Positions 15,485-23,520 of a DNA stretch of 44,683 nucleotides are shown here, piece by piece (the stretch's first letter is position 1; each line of letters opens with the position of its first letter). Source of the DNA: Byssovorax sp. (GTDB lineage Bacteria > Myxococcota_A > Polyangia > Polyangiales > Polyangiaceae); NCBI GenBank assembly GCA_025362495.1, contig JANYGI010000223.1, positions 1 to 44,683 of the forward strand, written 5' to 3'. The position numbers and the translations under genes were made by a program. The notes beneath the pieces were generated by a model. The model ran no database searches, had not been told where the DNA came from, and was given only the letters and a program-made list of their open reading frames with translations.

Positions 15485-17968
15485 ATGCACAACTCTGAAG
15501 ACGCGACGAAGCACCACGCGCAGCGCTCCCGGGCTTTCACGTTGAGCCGGCGGGCTCGCGTCGGCGCGCGGGGGTTCGGCGCCTCGCTGCGGCGCGCCCA
15601 GGCGGCGGTGCTGCAGGCGGAGGGGCGCTTGACGCTGCTCGCCGAGGGGACGGCCATCCTCTCGGCGGAGCAGGACATCGCCGCGTCGCTCGCCCTCCTC
15701 GCGCGCCTCCTCGTGCGCGACCTCGCCGATGTCTGCGTGATCGATCTGGCGCGCGACGGCGGCTTGCACGCCATCGCCACCGCCCATCGCAGCCCCGAGC
15801 AGGCGCAGCTCTTCGCGGACATGCGCGGCCGCTACCCGGTGGCGGTGGACGCCACGCAGCGGAACCCGCTCTTCGAGTCGCTGCGCGCCGGTCGAACCTC
15901 GCGGTGGGCAGGCGACGATCCCGTGTTCCTGCGCGCCGTCGCCAGCGATGATCGGCACCTCGCGCGGCTGCAAGAGCTCGCGACGAACGTCGTCGTCGTC
16001 ATCCCGATGATGGTGGCGGGCCAGGTCATCGGCCTGATGACGATCGGATCGAACCGCCCGTCGATCTCCGACGCGGACGCCTCCTGCGTCGAGCAGCTCG
16101 CGAAGCGCGCGGCGCTCCTCGTCGACACCGCGCGCGCGTACGGCGCCGAGCGCAAGGCGCGCCTCGAGGCCGAGCAGGCCGTGGCGCGCCTCGCCCACGA
16201 GCAGGGCGTCTCGGCGGCCCTCTACCAGAACGAGCGGCTGGCCAACGAGCGCCTCGGGCTCGTCGCCCAGGCCGGCGATCTGCTCTCGTTGACGGTCGAC
16301 TACGAGCTGACGCTCAAGAACGTGGCGCGCCTCGCGGTGCCCGTCGTCGCCGACTACTGCCTCTTCTCGCTCATCGAGGGCAACGACGTTCGCAACATCG
16401 CGGGCACCTACGATCAGGCCGTCATCGAGATGCTCGGCCGCTCCTGGCGGTGGCCGTCGGAGATGTCGGGGGTGGCCTGCAGCCGCGCCCTCGCGGGCGC
16501 TCGGGTCGCGTTCTACCCCGAGATCGACGAGGTCGGGCGCGTGGCGATCCTGCAGGGCCCCGAGCACCTCCGCGCCCTCGCCGAGCTCGACGTACGCTCG
16601 GCGATCTCGGTGCCGCTCATCGCGCGCGATCAGGTCCTCGGCGCCCTCACGTTCTGCTTCGCGAGCTCGGGGCGCCGCTACAATCGCGGCGATCTCGAGC
16701 TCTGCGGCGAGCTCGGCCGACGCGCCGTGATGGCGGTCGAGAACGCCCGCCTCCACCGCGCCTCGCACGACGCGATCACCCGCGCCCACGAGGCCAATCG
16801 CCTCTCCGAGCAGGCCAACCGCGCCAAGGACGAGTTCCTCGGCGTCGTCTCGCACGAGCTGCGCACGCCGCTCAGCGCCATCCTCGGGTGGTCGCAGCTC
16901 CTCGGCCGCGAGAAGGTCGTCAACCCGGCCATCCTGAGCAAGGGGCTCGCGGTGATCGAGCGCAACTCGCGGGCTCAGGTGAAGCTGATCGAGGACATCC
17001 TCGACGTGTCGCGGATCATCTCGGGCAAGCTCCGCCTCGAGCTCAAGCCCCTCGATCTCGACGGCGTCCTCCGCGCCTCGGTCGAGGTGATCCGCCCCGC
17101 GGCGGAGGCCAAGGGCGTGTCGCTCCGCGCCGCGAGCATGAGCGGCTCGATGGTGCTCGGCGATCCGGACCGGCTCCAGCAGGTGCTGTGGAACCTGCTC
17201 TCCAACGCCGTGAAATTCACGCCCGCGGGCGGCCAGATCGACATCGCGCTCGATCGCGCCGGCCGCAGCGTGCGCGTGATGGTGCTCGACTCCGGCAAGG
17301 GCATCGCCGCAGATTTCCTGCCGTACGTGTTCGAGCGGTTCCGGCAGGCCGACAGCTCGACGACGCGCCGTCACGGCGGGCTCGGCCTCGGGCTGGCGAT
17401 CGTGCGGCACGTGATCGAGCTCCACGGCGGCACGGTGCGCGCCCTGTCCGGCGGGGTGGATCGCGGCTCGACCTTCGTGATCAAGCTGCCGCTCTACTCG
17501 GGCGACGACGTCGCCGGCGATCGCGAGCCGGGCGTGCGCGTGGCGCGCGACACCGATCCCGGCGCGATGGCCCGCCTCGATGGAATCCGCGTCCTCGTCG
17601 TCGACGACGAGCCCGACGCGCGCGAGGTGCTCGGCACGATCCTCGCGGCCGCGGGCGCCGACATCGCGCTCGCCTCGTCCGCGAGCGAGGCGCTGAGCGC
17701 CCTCGCGTCGTTCGCGCCCGACGTGCTCGTGAGCGACATCGGCATGCCCGGCGACGACGGCTACGCGCTGATCCGTCGCGTGCGCGAGGGCGCGTCGCGC
17801 TTCACGCGCGTCCCGGCGCTCGCCCTGACGGCGTACGCCAGCCCCGAGGACGCGCGCCGCGCCGTGCTCGCCGGCTTCGACATGCACATGGCCAAGCCGA
17901 TCGAGCCCGCGACGCTCACGGCCGTGGTGTCGCGTTTGTTCGGAAAAGAAGGCGGATCGTCGCTGTAG
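15485..17968 (+). CDS. Hybrid histidine kinase: GAF–GAF–HisKA–HATPase–receiver
   Basis: 827 residues, cytoplasmic (no membrane segment). Two GAF-like domains lie at about 45–215 and 260–420. The dimerisation/phospho-acceptor motif FLGVVSHELRTPLSAILGW has its His near residue 455. The ATPase domain has NLLSNAVKFTP (N box), LDSGKGIA (G1) and GLGLGLAIV (G2). A C-terminal receiver opens with VLVVDDEPDAR and has the phospho-acceptor Asp in VLVSDIGMPGDDG near residue 749 and Lys in HMAKPIEP. All catalytic residues are present. The start lacks a strong RBS. It is convergent with another large histidine kinase. No cognate output regulator is adjacent, so it may feed a phosphorelay elsewhere. Confidence 0.92.
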   Translation: MHNSEDATKHHAQRSRAFTLSRRARVGARGFGASLRRAQAAVLQAEGRLTLLAEGTAILSAEQDIAASLALLARLLVRDLADVCVIDLARDGGLHAIATAHRSPEQAQLFADMRGRYPVAVDATQRNPLFESLRAGRTSRWAGDDPVFLRAVASDDRHLARLQELATNVVVVIPMMVAGQVIGLMTIGSNRPSISDADASCVEQLAKRAALLVDTARAYGAERKARLEAEQAVARLAHEQGVSAALYQNERLANERLGLVAQAGDLLSLTVDYELTLKNVARLAVPVVADYCLFSLIEGNDVRNIAGTYDQAVIEMLGRSWRWPSEMSGVACSRALAGARVAFYPEIDEVGRVAILQGPEHLRALAELDVRSAISVPLIARDQVLGALTFCFASSGRRYNRGDLELCGELGRRAVMAVENARLHRASHDAITRAHEANRLSEQANRAKDEFLGVVSHELRTPLSAILGWSQLLGREKVVNPAILSKGLAVIERNSRAQVKLIEDILDVSRIISGKLRLELKPLDLDGVLRASVEVIRPAAEAKGVSLRAASMSGSMVLGDPDRLQQVLWNLLSNAVKFTPAGGQIDIALDRAGRSVRVMVLDSGKGIAADFLPYVFERFRQADSSTTRRHGGLGLGLAIVRHVIELHGGTVRALSGGVDRGSTFVIKLPLYSGDDVAGDREPGVRVARDTDPGAMARLDGIRVLVVDDEPDAREVLGTILAAAGADIALASSASEALSALASFAPDVLVSDIGMPGDDGYALIRRVREGASRFTRVPALALTAYASPEDARRAVLAGFDMHMAKPIEPATLTAVVSRLFGKEGGSSL

Positions 17969-17997
17969 AGCACCGCGCGCACTGAAGAGACGAAGGG

Positions 17998-18098
17998 AGA
18001 CCGCAAGGGCGAAAGGGGCGCGAGGAGGGACGCAAAAATTTTCCCTCCGACCCTCGCGCTCTCCCTCTGACCCCCCGCGCCCCTTGCGCCCTTGCGGT
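17998..18098. terminator. Long inverted repeat between convergent kinase genes, likely bidirectional terminator
   Basis: A 24-base left arm (17998–18021, starting GACCGCAAGGGCG) pairs with 18075–18098 (ending CCCTTGCGGTC) with a single mismatch. Inside it GGAGGGA (18023–18029) pairs with TCCCTCC (18041–18047) around a loop containing AAAAATTT. A second pairing of GCGCGAGG with CCTCGCGC is also possible. The position between two convergent genes supports termination, although there is no long T tract. Confidence 0.6.
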
Positions 18099-18113
18099 CA
18101 ATTCGGGGTCTTT

Positions 18114-20489
18114 TCAGGGAGATCGCGGATGGCTCACGCCGCGGGGGAGGCGCACCGTGAACGTGGTGCCGGCGTCCATGGTCGACGCCACGCCGACCGT
18201 GCCTCCGTGGGCGATCACGATGGCCTCGACGATGTAGAGCCCGAGGCCGACGCTCCGCGTCTTCAGATCGATCTCGTCCGTCGCGCGCTGCAGCGGCTCG
18301 AAGATGCGGCTGAACCGCTCGGCCGGGATCGGCGGCCCCTCGTTGTGGACCGCGAGCTCCACGTGGCCGTCGTGGCCCATCACGCGCACAGCGACCGGCG
18401 TGCCGGGCGGGCTGTATTTGAGCGCGTTGGTCACCAGGTTCGTCACCACCTGGGCGATGCGATCGACGTCCCAGGTGCCGCCGGTGTCGCCCGCGCGGAG
18501 CAGCTGCACGACCCGGTCGGGGTGCGTCGCCTCGATCTCCTCGACGGCCGCGCTCGTCAGCGCGTGCAGATCGGCGTCGCGCTTCTCGAGCCGGATCCCG
18601 CCGCCGAGGCGCGCCTGGGTGAAGTCGAGCAGATCGCTGATCATCCGCACCGAGCGCTCGGCCGACGAGCGGATGCGGAGAGCGATCTTCAGCGCGAAGT
18701 CGCTCTGATGATCGAGCTCGAGCAGGCCCGTCGCGCCGAGGAGGATCGCCCCGAGCGGGTTCCTGAGATCGTGGCTGACGATGCCGAGCAGGTGCTGCTC
18801 GAAGCGGGTGCGCTTCTCGAGCTCTTCGCGCGTCCGCTTGGCCTCGTCGATGTCGGTGTTGGTGCCGAACCACTTGGTGATCGCGCCCGCGGTGTCGCGC
18901 GCGGCGCGAGCACGGCCGAGGTGCCAGCGGTACGTGCCGTCGGCGCGCGCGAGCCGGAACTCGATTTCGTAGGGCTCCCCCGTGGCGAGGCAGCGGGTCC
19001 AGCGCTCGATGCACGCGGGCAGATCGTCCGGGTGGATGACGTCTTGCCACCCCGCGCCGAGGACCTTCTCGCTCGTCGAGTCGAAGTAGTCGAGGACGCG
19101 CTGGTTGACGAAGTCGAGCGCCCCGTCCGGCCGCGAGGTCCACACCTGCTGCGGGATGGCCTCGGCGAGGGTGCGGAAGCTCTCCTCGCTGCGCTGGATC
19201 GCCTCGATCGCGCGGTGCTGCTCGGTGATGTCGGTGTTGAGCACGACGGCGCCGGTGATGGTGTCGCCGACGCGCACCGGCGCGACCACCGATCGGATGC
19301 GGAGATCACGCCGCTCGATCGGGTGCCAGACGAGGTACTCCTCGGTGAAGCTCTCGCCGCGCAGCCCGCGGACGAAGTTGGCTCGGTCGGGCGGGAGCGG
19401 CTCGCCGGTCGAGGCCAGGCGCGACGAGAACATCTTGCTGAGCTCCGGCGGGCGGAGCTGCAGCTGGTCGACGCTGGTGACGCCGAGCATCGCGAGGCCG
19501 GGGGCGTTGGCGCGGCGGACGCCGCCGGCGTCGCCGAGGTACACGCCGTCGCCGATGCTGTTGAACATCGCCTCGAACTCGGCGCTCTTGGCCTCGGCAG
19601 CGCGGCGCGCGAGCACCTCGATCGTCACGTCGGTCGCCACGACGAGGATGTCCGTCACCGAGCCGTCGATCTCGCGCAGCGGCTGGTAGACGAAGTTGAT
19701 CAGCATGTCCTCGGTGCCGCCGCCGTGGCGCGGCAGCGTGACGGCCGCCTCGCGCCCGGCGAGCGGCGTCCCCGTGCGCCGCACGCCGTCGATCAGCTCG
19801 GGGAAGCCTTGCTTCCTCGCGTCGACGAGGATGTCGAAGATGGGCCGGCCCATCAGGCTCTCGGACGGGGCGCCCCAGATCCGGCAGAGCGCCTCGTTGG
19901 CGAGCACGACGACGTTGTCGTCGCCGCGGAGGATGCCGACGGCGACGGGCGCCTGCGTGAACGCGCTGGTGAGGCGCTCGCGCTGCACCTCGGCCTCGCG
20001 CCGCGCGACGTCGGCCTCGCGCCGCGCGAGGACGAGCTCGCTCGTCTCCGTCGTCGCCAAGCGCCGCGCGTACTCGGTGGTGGCCTCGGCGACGGCGTTG
20101 GTGAAGAGATCGTTGAGCCGCCGCAGCTCGCGCACCGACACCATCGCCGCGGAGCTCTCGACGAGATCGAGCACGAGGTGGAGGAGCAGCCCGTACTCGC
20201 GCACCACCGACGCGAGCTCGAACCCGAGGCGAAAGCGCTGGGCGCCGTGCTCGCGGCCGACCGCGCTCCAGCCGTGGGTGGGCGACTCGTCCGCGGCGCC
20301 CGGGGGCTCGCGCAGCGTGGCGATCACCTCGCGGAGGAACACCGGGAGGTGATCGGCGAGCTCGGGCGCGGTGAGGTTGTCGGGCGCGAGGAACGTGCCG
20401 ACGCGGCTGATCCACTGCTGGAGCAGCTCGTCGAGGCGGGCCTCGAGGAGATCGGCGAGCGGAAGCATGAGGGCGGCGGGAGCGTACAA
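18114..20489 (-). CDS. Multi-PAS sensor histidine kinase with RsbR-like N-terminal domain
   Basis: 791 residues from a TTG start preceded by AAGGAAAG; the in-frame ATG at 20468 (MLPLADLLEARL) is an alternative. Residues 8–150 resemble the RsbRD_N/globin-like helical sensor domain. Three PAS domains follow (for example TQAPVAVGILRGDDNVVVLA, and a PAC-like LDYFDSTSEKVLGAGWQDVI). The kinase core has LLGIVSHDLRNPLGAI with the phospho-accepting His, NLVTNALKYSP (N box), HNEGPPIP (G1) and VGLGLYIVEAI (G2). There is no receiver domain or membrane segment, so it is probably a soluble redox or ligand sensor. It lies 68 bases downstream of the EamA transporter gene on the same strand and may be co-transcribed with it. 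Confidence 0.9.
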   Translation of the reverse strand: MYAPAALMLPLADLLEARLDELLQQWISRVGTFLAPDNLTAPELADHLPVFLREVIATLREPPGAADESPTHGWSAVGREHGAQRFRLGFELASVVREYGLLLHLVLDLVESSAAMVSVRELRRLNDLFTNAVAEATTEYARRLATTETSELVLARREADVARREAEVQRERLTSAFTQAPVAVGILRGDDNVVVLANEALCRIWGAPSESLMGRPIFDILVDARKQGFPELIDGVRRTGTPLAGREAAVTLPRHGGGTEDMLINFVYQPLREIDGSVTDILVVATDVTIEVLARRAAEAKSAEFEAMFNSIGDGVYLGDAGGVRRANAPGLAMLGVTSVDQLQLRPPELSKMFSSRLASTGEPLPPDRANFVRGLRGESFTEEYLVWHPIERRDLRIRSVVAPVRVGDTITGAVVLNTDITEQHRAIEAIQRSEESFRTLAEAIPQQVWTSRPDGALDFVNQRVLDYFDSTSEKVLGAGWQDVIHPDDLPACIERWTRCLATGEPYEIEFRLARADGTYRWHLGRARAARDTAGAITKWFGTNTDIDEAKRTREELEKRTRFEQHLLGIVSHDLRNPLGAILLGATGLLELDHQSDFALKIALRIRSSAERSVRMISDLLDFTQARLGGGIRLEKRDADLHALTSAAVEEIEATHPDRVVQLLRAGDTGGTWDVDRIAQVVTNLVTNALKYSPPGTPVAVRVMGHDGHVELAVHNEGPPIPAERFSRIFEPLQRATDEIDLKTRSVGLGLYIVEAIVIAHGGTVGVASTMDAGTTFTVRLPRGVSHPRSP

Positions 20490-20557
20490 GCTTTCCTTGT
20501 GCGCTCTCCTGCTTTCGACCGAGGGCCGGCGTGCGAATTTCAGTCTTTCCGCGATTG

Positions 20558-21622
20558 TCAGCCGTGTTCGTGCTGATGATGCAGGTCGGGACCGTGCTCG
20601 TGTGCGTGCTCGCTCGCCTCGTGGCGGTGGGAGTGGCTGTGCTCACCTTCGAACGGCGGATCGTGCCGGTGATCGTGGTGATCGTCGTCGTGGCGGTGGG
20701 CGTGCTCGTGCTCCATCGCGGCATGGCGATGCCGGTGGCGGTGCCGCTCCGAGGCGTGGAGGTAGATGCCCGCGGCGAAGAGCAGCCCCGCGAGCCCGGT
20801 CGCGACGCCGAGGTGCCGGTCCCCGAAAGACCAGGCCACGAGGACGCCGACGAACGGGCCCAGCGCGAAGATGGAGCCGGTGCGTCCGGCGCCGAGGTGC
20901 CGTTGCGCGAGCAGGTAGAAGCGGAGGCTCAATCCATAGCCGACGGCGCCGCAGGCGAGCAGGGCGAGGGCGTGTGTCGCCGTCGGTGAGGCCTCGTGGA
21001 GCACGCGGGAGGTGGTGAACGACAGGGCCGCTCCGATCCCCGCCTTGGCGAGCACGACGCGGCGCGGATCGAGGTCCGAGAGCGGCCGGGTGAGGGTGTT
21101 GTCGAGGGCCCAGCCGAGCGTGGCAATCGCGACGGCGAGCGCGCCGAGAGTGGATGTCTGCCCGGCGCCGTCATTGCCAGTCACCAGGAGCGCGCTCCCG
21201 CCCGCGACGAGGGCCACGGCCCCGATCACCCGCGCTCCCATGGCCTCCCGGAAAATGACCCAGCCGAGGACGACGGTGAATATCGCCTCCAGGTTGAGCA
21301 AGAGCGAAGCGGTGGTCGCCGAGGTGCGCTGGAGCCCCCAGGCGAGCAGGGTCGGGGCGATCACCGCGCCGATCACGGCCACGAGGAGCAGCCGCGGCGC
21401 GTGGCCGGCGCGCGGCGGCGGCTCGCGCGAGGGCGCCCGCGAGCCGACCAGCGAGACGCCCGCCGCGCCGAGGTAGAGCAGCGCCGCCGTGACGAACGGG
21501 CCCGCGCCGGCGCCCGCGAGCTTCACCAGCGGCGCGGTGATCCCGAAGCTCACCGCCGCGAGGACGGCGAGCCCGACGCCCGCGCGGATCGGCGACGAGG
21601 ACGACGGAGATCGCGAGGTCAC
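20558..21622 (-). CDS. EamA/DMT-family transporter with His-rich C-terminal tail
   Basis: 354 residues with ten predicted membrane segments in the two-fold EamA repeat (AVLAAVSFGITAPLVKLAG starts the first; the second ends LATGLAGLLFAAGIYLH in outline). The last 65 residues are extraordinary: about two dozen histidines mixed with Glu and Asp in HxH and HEH patterns (HRHRHRH, EHEHAHRHDDDHHDH, EHSHSHRH). Such tails in ZIP, CDF and HupE proteins bind Zn, Ni or Co, so this protein may export a metal or metal complex, or sense it, rather than an ordinary metabolite. The start is 16 bases after the preceding gene's stop, so the two are co-transcribed. The tail function is inferred. Confidence 0.88.
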   Translation of the reverse strand: MTSRSPSSSSPIRAGVGLAVLAAVSFGITAPLVKLAGAGAGPFVTAALLYLGAAGVSLVGSRAPSREPPPRAGHAPRLLLVAVIGAVIAPTLLAWGLQRTSATTASLLLNLEAIFTVVLGWVIFREAMGARVIGAVALVAGGSALLVTGNDGAGQTSTLGALAVAIATLGWALDNTLTRPLSDLDPRRVVLAKAGIGAALSFTTSRVLHEASPTATHALALLACGAVGYGLSLRFYLLAQRHLGAGRTGSIFALGPFVGVLVAWSFGDRHLGVATGLAGLLFAAGIYLHASERHRHRHRHAAMEHEHAHRHDDDHHDHRHDPPFEGEHSHSHRHEASEHAHEHGPDLHHQHEHG

Positions 21623-21638
21623 GCGGGCGCCATGGCGT

Positions 21639-22823
21639 TCAGCCGGCGGAGATTTTCACGATCATCGCCGAGGTGGCGAGGTCTTCCTGAAGGAGGGCGA
21701 TCAGCGGCCGCAGCGCCTCGGTCATCGCCGCGGGATCGTCGCCGCAGCCGGCGATGCGCGTGAGGCCGTGCACGACGGTGTCGGTGAAGGCGGGCGTGCC
21801 GGCGTCGGGGAAGCGCCCGCCGTCGGCGTAGCGCGCTTCGTCTTCACCAGGAAACGCCGAGGTGATCGCCGCGTCGATCACCGCCGCGGCGAGGGCGCGG
21901 TTGACGTCGGCGCGGGTCATCTCGGCGCGCGCGAGGGCGACGGCGACGACGCTGGCCTCGTGGTGGAGCGCGCCGACGACGTCGGCCCCGAGGGCCTGGC
22001 TCCAGCGGGCGATCTCGGCGGCGCGGCTAGCCTCGTAGCCGCCCGGCGGCGCGTCGGAGACGGGGACGACGTTGGCGAGCATCTCGGCCGAGCTCTCGTC
22101 GACGACGACGTGGCGGAGCGTGATCAGATCGTGGGCGCGGAGGAAGCCAATGAGCAGGCGCGCCGACGAGTCGCGCACCGTCGGCGCCACGAACGCGCCC
22201 ATCGCCGAGGGCGGCGTCCCCGGGGGCATGAGCAGCGACTGGATCGAGCGGATCTGGCTCGATCCACGGCGGCGCGGCGGCGCGCCGTAGCCCGCGTGCG
22301 GCGGGAGCGGCGACGTCGACGAGAGCGGCGCGGGCATCGACGAGGGCGAGAGCGATCGCGGCGGGGCCGATGGCTGCGCGGGCCGCATCGACGGCACCCC
22401 GCTGCCGGACGGCGTCATCGGCCGCGCGGGCGGCTGCGTCGAAGGCGGCAGGGGAGGGACCGAGCCGCTGCTCGAGGCGCGGCGGAGCTCGTCCGAGAGC
22501 GTCGGATCACCGACGACGTGGAGCGCCGCGAGCTCGACGGCGCGGGCCGGCGGGATGTCGCCGGGGTAGCGCGCGAGGAGCTGGGCGTTGAGCTGCGTCT
22601 CGGCCCCGATCAGGCGCTCGTGCTCCGGCGCCTCGCGCAGGAGAGCGATGGCCACGGTCGCGCAGCGATCGGCCGCGGCGTCGGCGCTGTTCTGCCGCTG
22701 GGCTTCGCTGAAATGGATCGTGAGCTTCCCCCGCACCTTGACGCCATTCTGCGTCGCCGCGGTGATCACACGCGTCGCGATCTCGATGTCGGCAGGATCT
22801 CGTCCGAACGGCCAGAAGGGCAT
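21639..22823 (-). CDS. Conserved hypothetical protein, Band-7/SPFH-like N-terminus
   Basis: 394 residues. The start MPFWPFGRDPADIEIATRVI is preceded by GGGGAGA. Residues 1–125 (NGVKVRGKLTIHFSEAQRQN, then ADRCATVAIALLREA and LNAQLLARYPGDIPPARAVEL) resemble the strand–helix pattern of SPFH/Band-7 proteins, without a membrane anchor. A Pro/Ser-rich linker covers about 140–220. The C-terminal 170 residues are helical and Ala-rich (ADVVGALHHEASVVAVALAR), with no family I recognise. It precedes the EamA transporter by 16 bases. The Band-7 link is a weak pattern match. Function unknown. Confidence 0.65.
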   Translation of the reverse strand: MPFWPFGRDPADIEIATRVITAATQNGVKVRGKLTIHFSEAQRQNSADAAADRCATVAIALLREAPEHERLIGAETQLNAQLLARYPGDIPPARAVELAALHVVGDPTLSDELRRASSSGSVPPLPPSTQPPARPMTPSGSGVPSMRPAQPSAPPRSLSPSSMPAPLSSTSPLPPHAGYGAPPRRRGSSQIRSIQSLLMPPGTPPSAMGAFVAPTVRDSSARLLIGFLRAHDLITLRHVVVDESSAEMLANVVPVSDAPPGGYEASRAAEIARWSQALGADVVGALHHEASVVAVALARAEMTRADVNRALAAAVIDAAITSAFPGEDEARYADGGRFPDAGTPAFTDTVVHGLTRIAGCGDDPAAMTEALRPLIALLQEDLATSAMIVKISAG

Positions 22824-22915
22824 CTCGTCTCCCCGCGGAGCATTGTGGATCAAGCGGTCCGATCCGGGCGAGATCTTCGTTGAAGATGCGACGCGACGAG
22901 GTGGGGCGCGCTGCC

Positions 22916-23518
22916 TCAGTCGCGAGGAGGTACCGACACGTACCGGTTGCCCCGCTCGTGGAAGCGCCAGGGCTTCTTCACCCAGGCGCCGGCGTAGTCG
23001 ATGTTGATCCGCGGCGAGCGCCCCACGGCTCCGCGCTCGCCCGGCGCCAGGTAGAGCGGGCCGGTGCACAGGTCGAGGCCGTAGGCCGATCGATCGAGCC
23101 CGAGCGCCGCGCAGAGCTTCCCCGGGCCGTTGCAGAGCGTGACGCTCTTCGCCGGTACGCCGCGGCGCGCCGCCATGATCTCGACGCCGACGAGCGGCTC
23201 TAACGCGCGCACGAGGACGGCGTGCGGGTGGCCCTCGGGGCCGGCGACGATGTTGAACGCCCAGTGCATCCCGTAGAGCAGGAACATGTACGCGTGCGCG
23301 GGCGGGCCGAACATCACCCGGGTGCGCTCGGTGATCCGCCCCTTCGCGCTGTGGGCCGCGAGATCTTCCGGGCCGCGATAGGCCTCGGTCTCGACGATCC
23401 GCCCCGCGACGAGGCCCTCGGGCGCCTCGTGCACGAGGACCTTGCCGATGCAGTCGCGGGCCACGACGAGCACGGGGCGCTCGTAGAAATCCCGCAGCAG
23501 CCGCGCCCCGAGCTCCAC
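22916..23518 (-). CDS. DNA-3-methyladenine glycosylase (AAG/MPG family)
   Basis: 200 residues from a GTG start two bases after the stop of the NtrC-like gene, so translation is probably coupled. It shows the AAG family landmarks: IGKVLVHEAPEG, GRIVETEAYRGPEDLAAHS with the catalytic Glu in ETEAY, RVMFGPPAHAYMFLLYGMHW, and NGPGKLCAALGL. The length agrees with bacterial MPG enzymes. It removes alkylated purines (3-methyladenine, hypoxanthine) in base-excision repair. Its coupling to a regulator gene suggests transcription together with that regulator; whether this reflects a DNA-damage response is not visible. Confidence 0.93.
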   Translation of the reverse strand: MELGARLLRDFYERPVLVVARDCIGKVLVHEAPEGLVAGRIVETEAYRGPEDLAAHSAKGRITERTRVMFGPPAHAYMFLLYGMHWAFNIVAGPEGHPHAVLVRALEPLVGVEIMAARRGVPAKSVTLCNGPGKLCAALGLDRSAYGLDLCTGPLYLAPGERGAVGRSPRINIDYAGAWVKKPWRFHERGNRYVSVPPRD

Positions 23519-23520
23519 GA

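Noticed and set aside
14423-17887. Long minus-strand open frame opposite the hybrid histidine kinase
   Set aside because: Above about 15260 it is the exact antisense of a kinase with all catalytic motifs, so only its left part (14640–15256) was kept as a possible real gene.
18084-20576. Long plus-strand open frame opposite the PAS histidine kinase
   Set aside because: Low-complexity Glu/Arg/Ala-rich shadow typical of high-GC antisense frames; the minus strand has PAS, HisKA and HATPase motifs.
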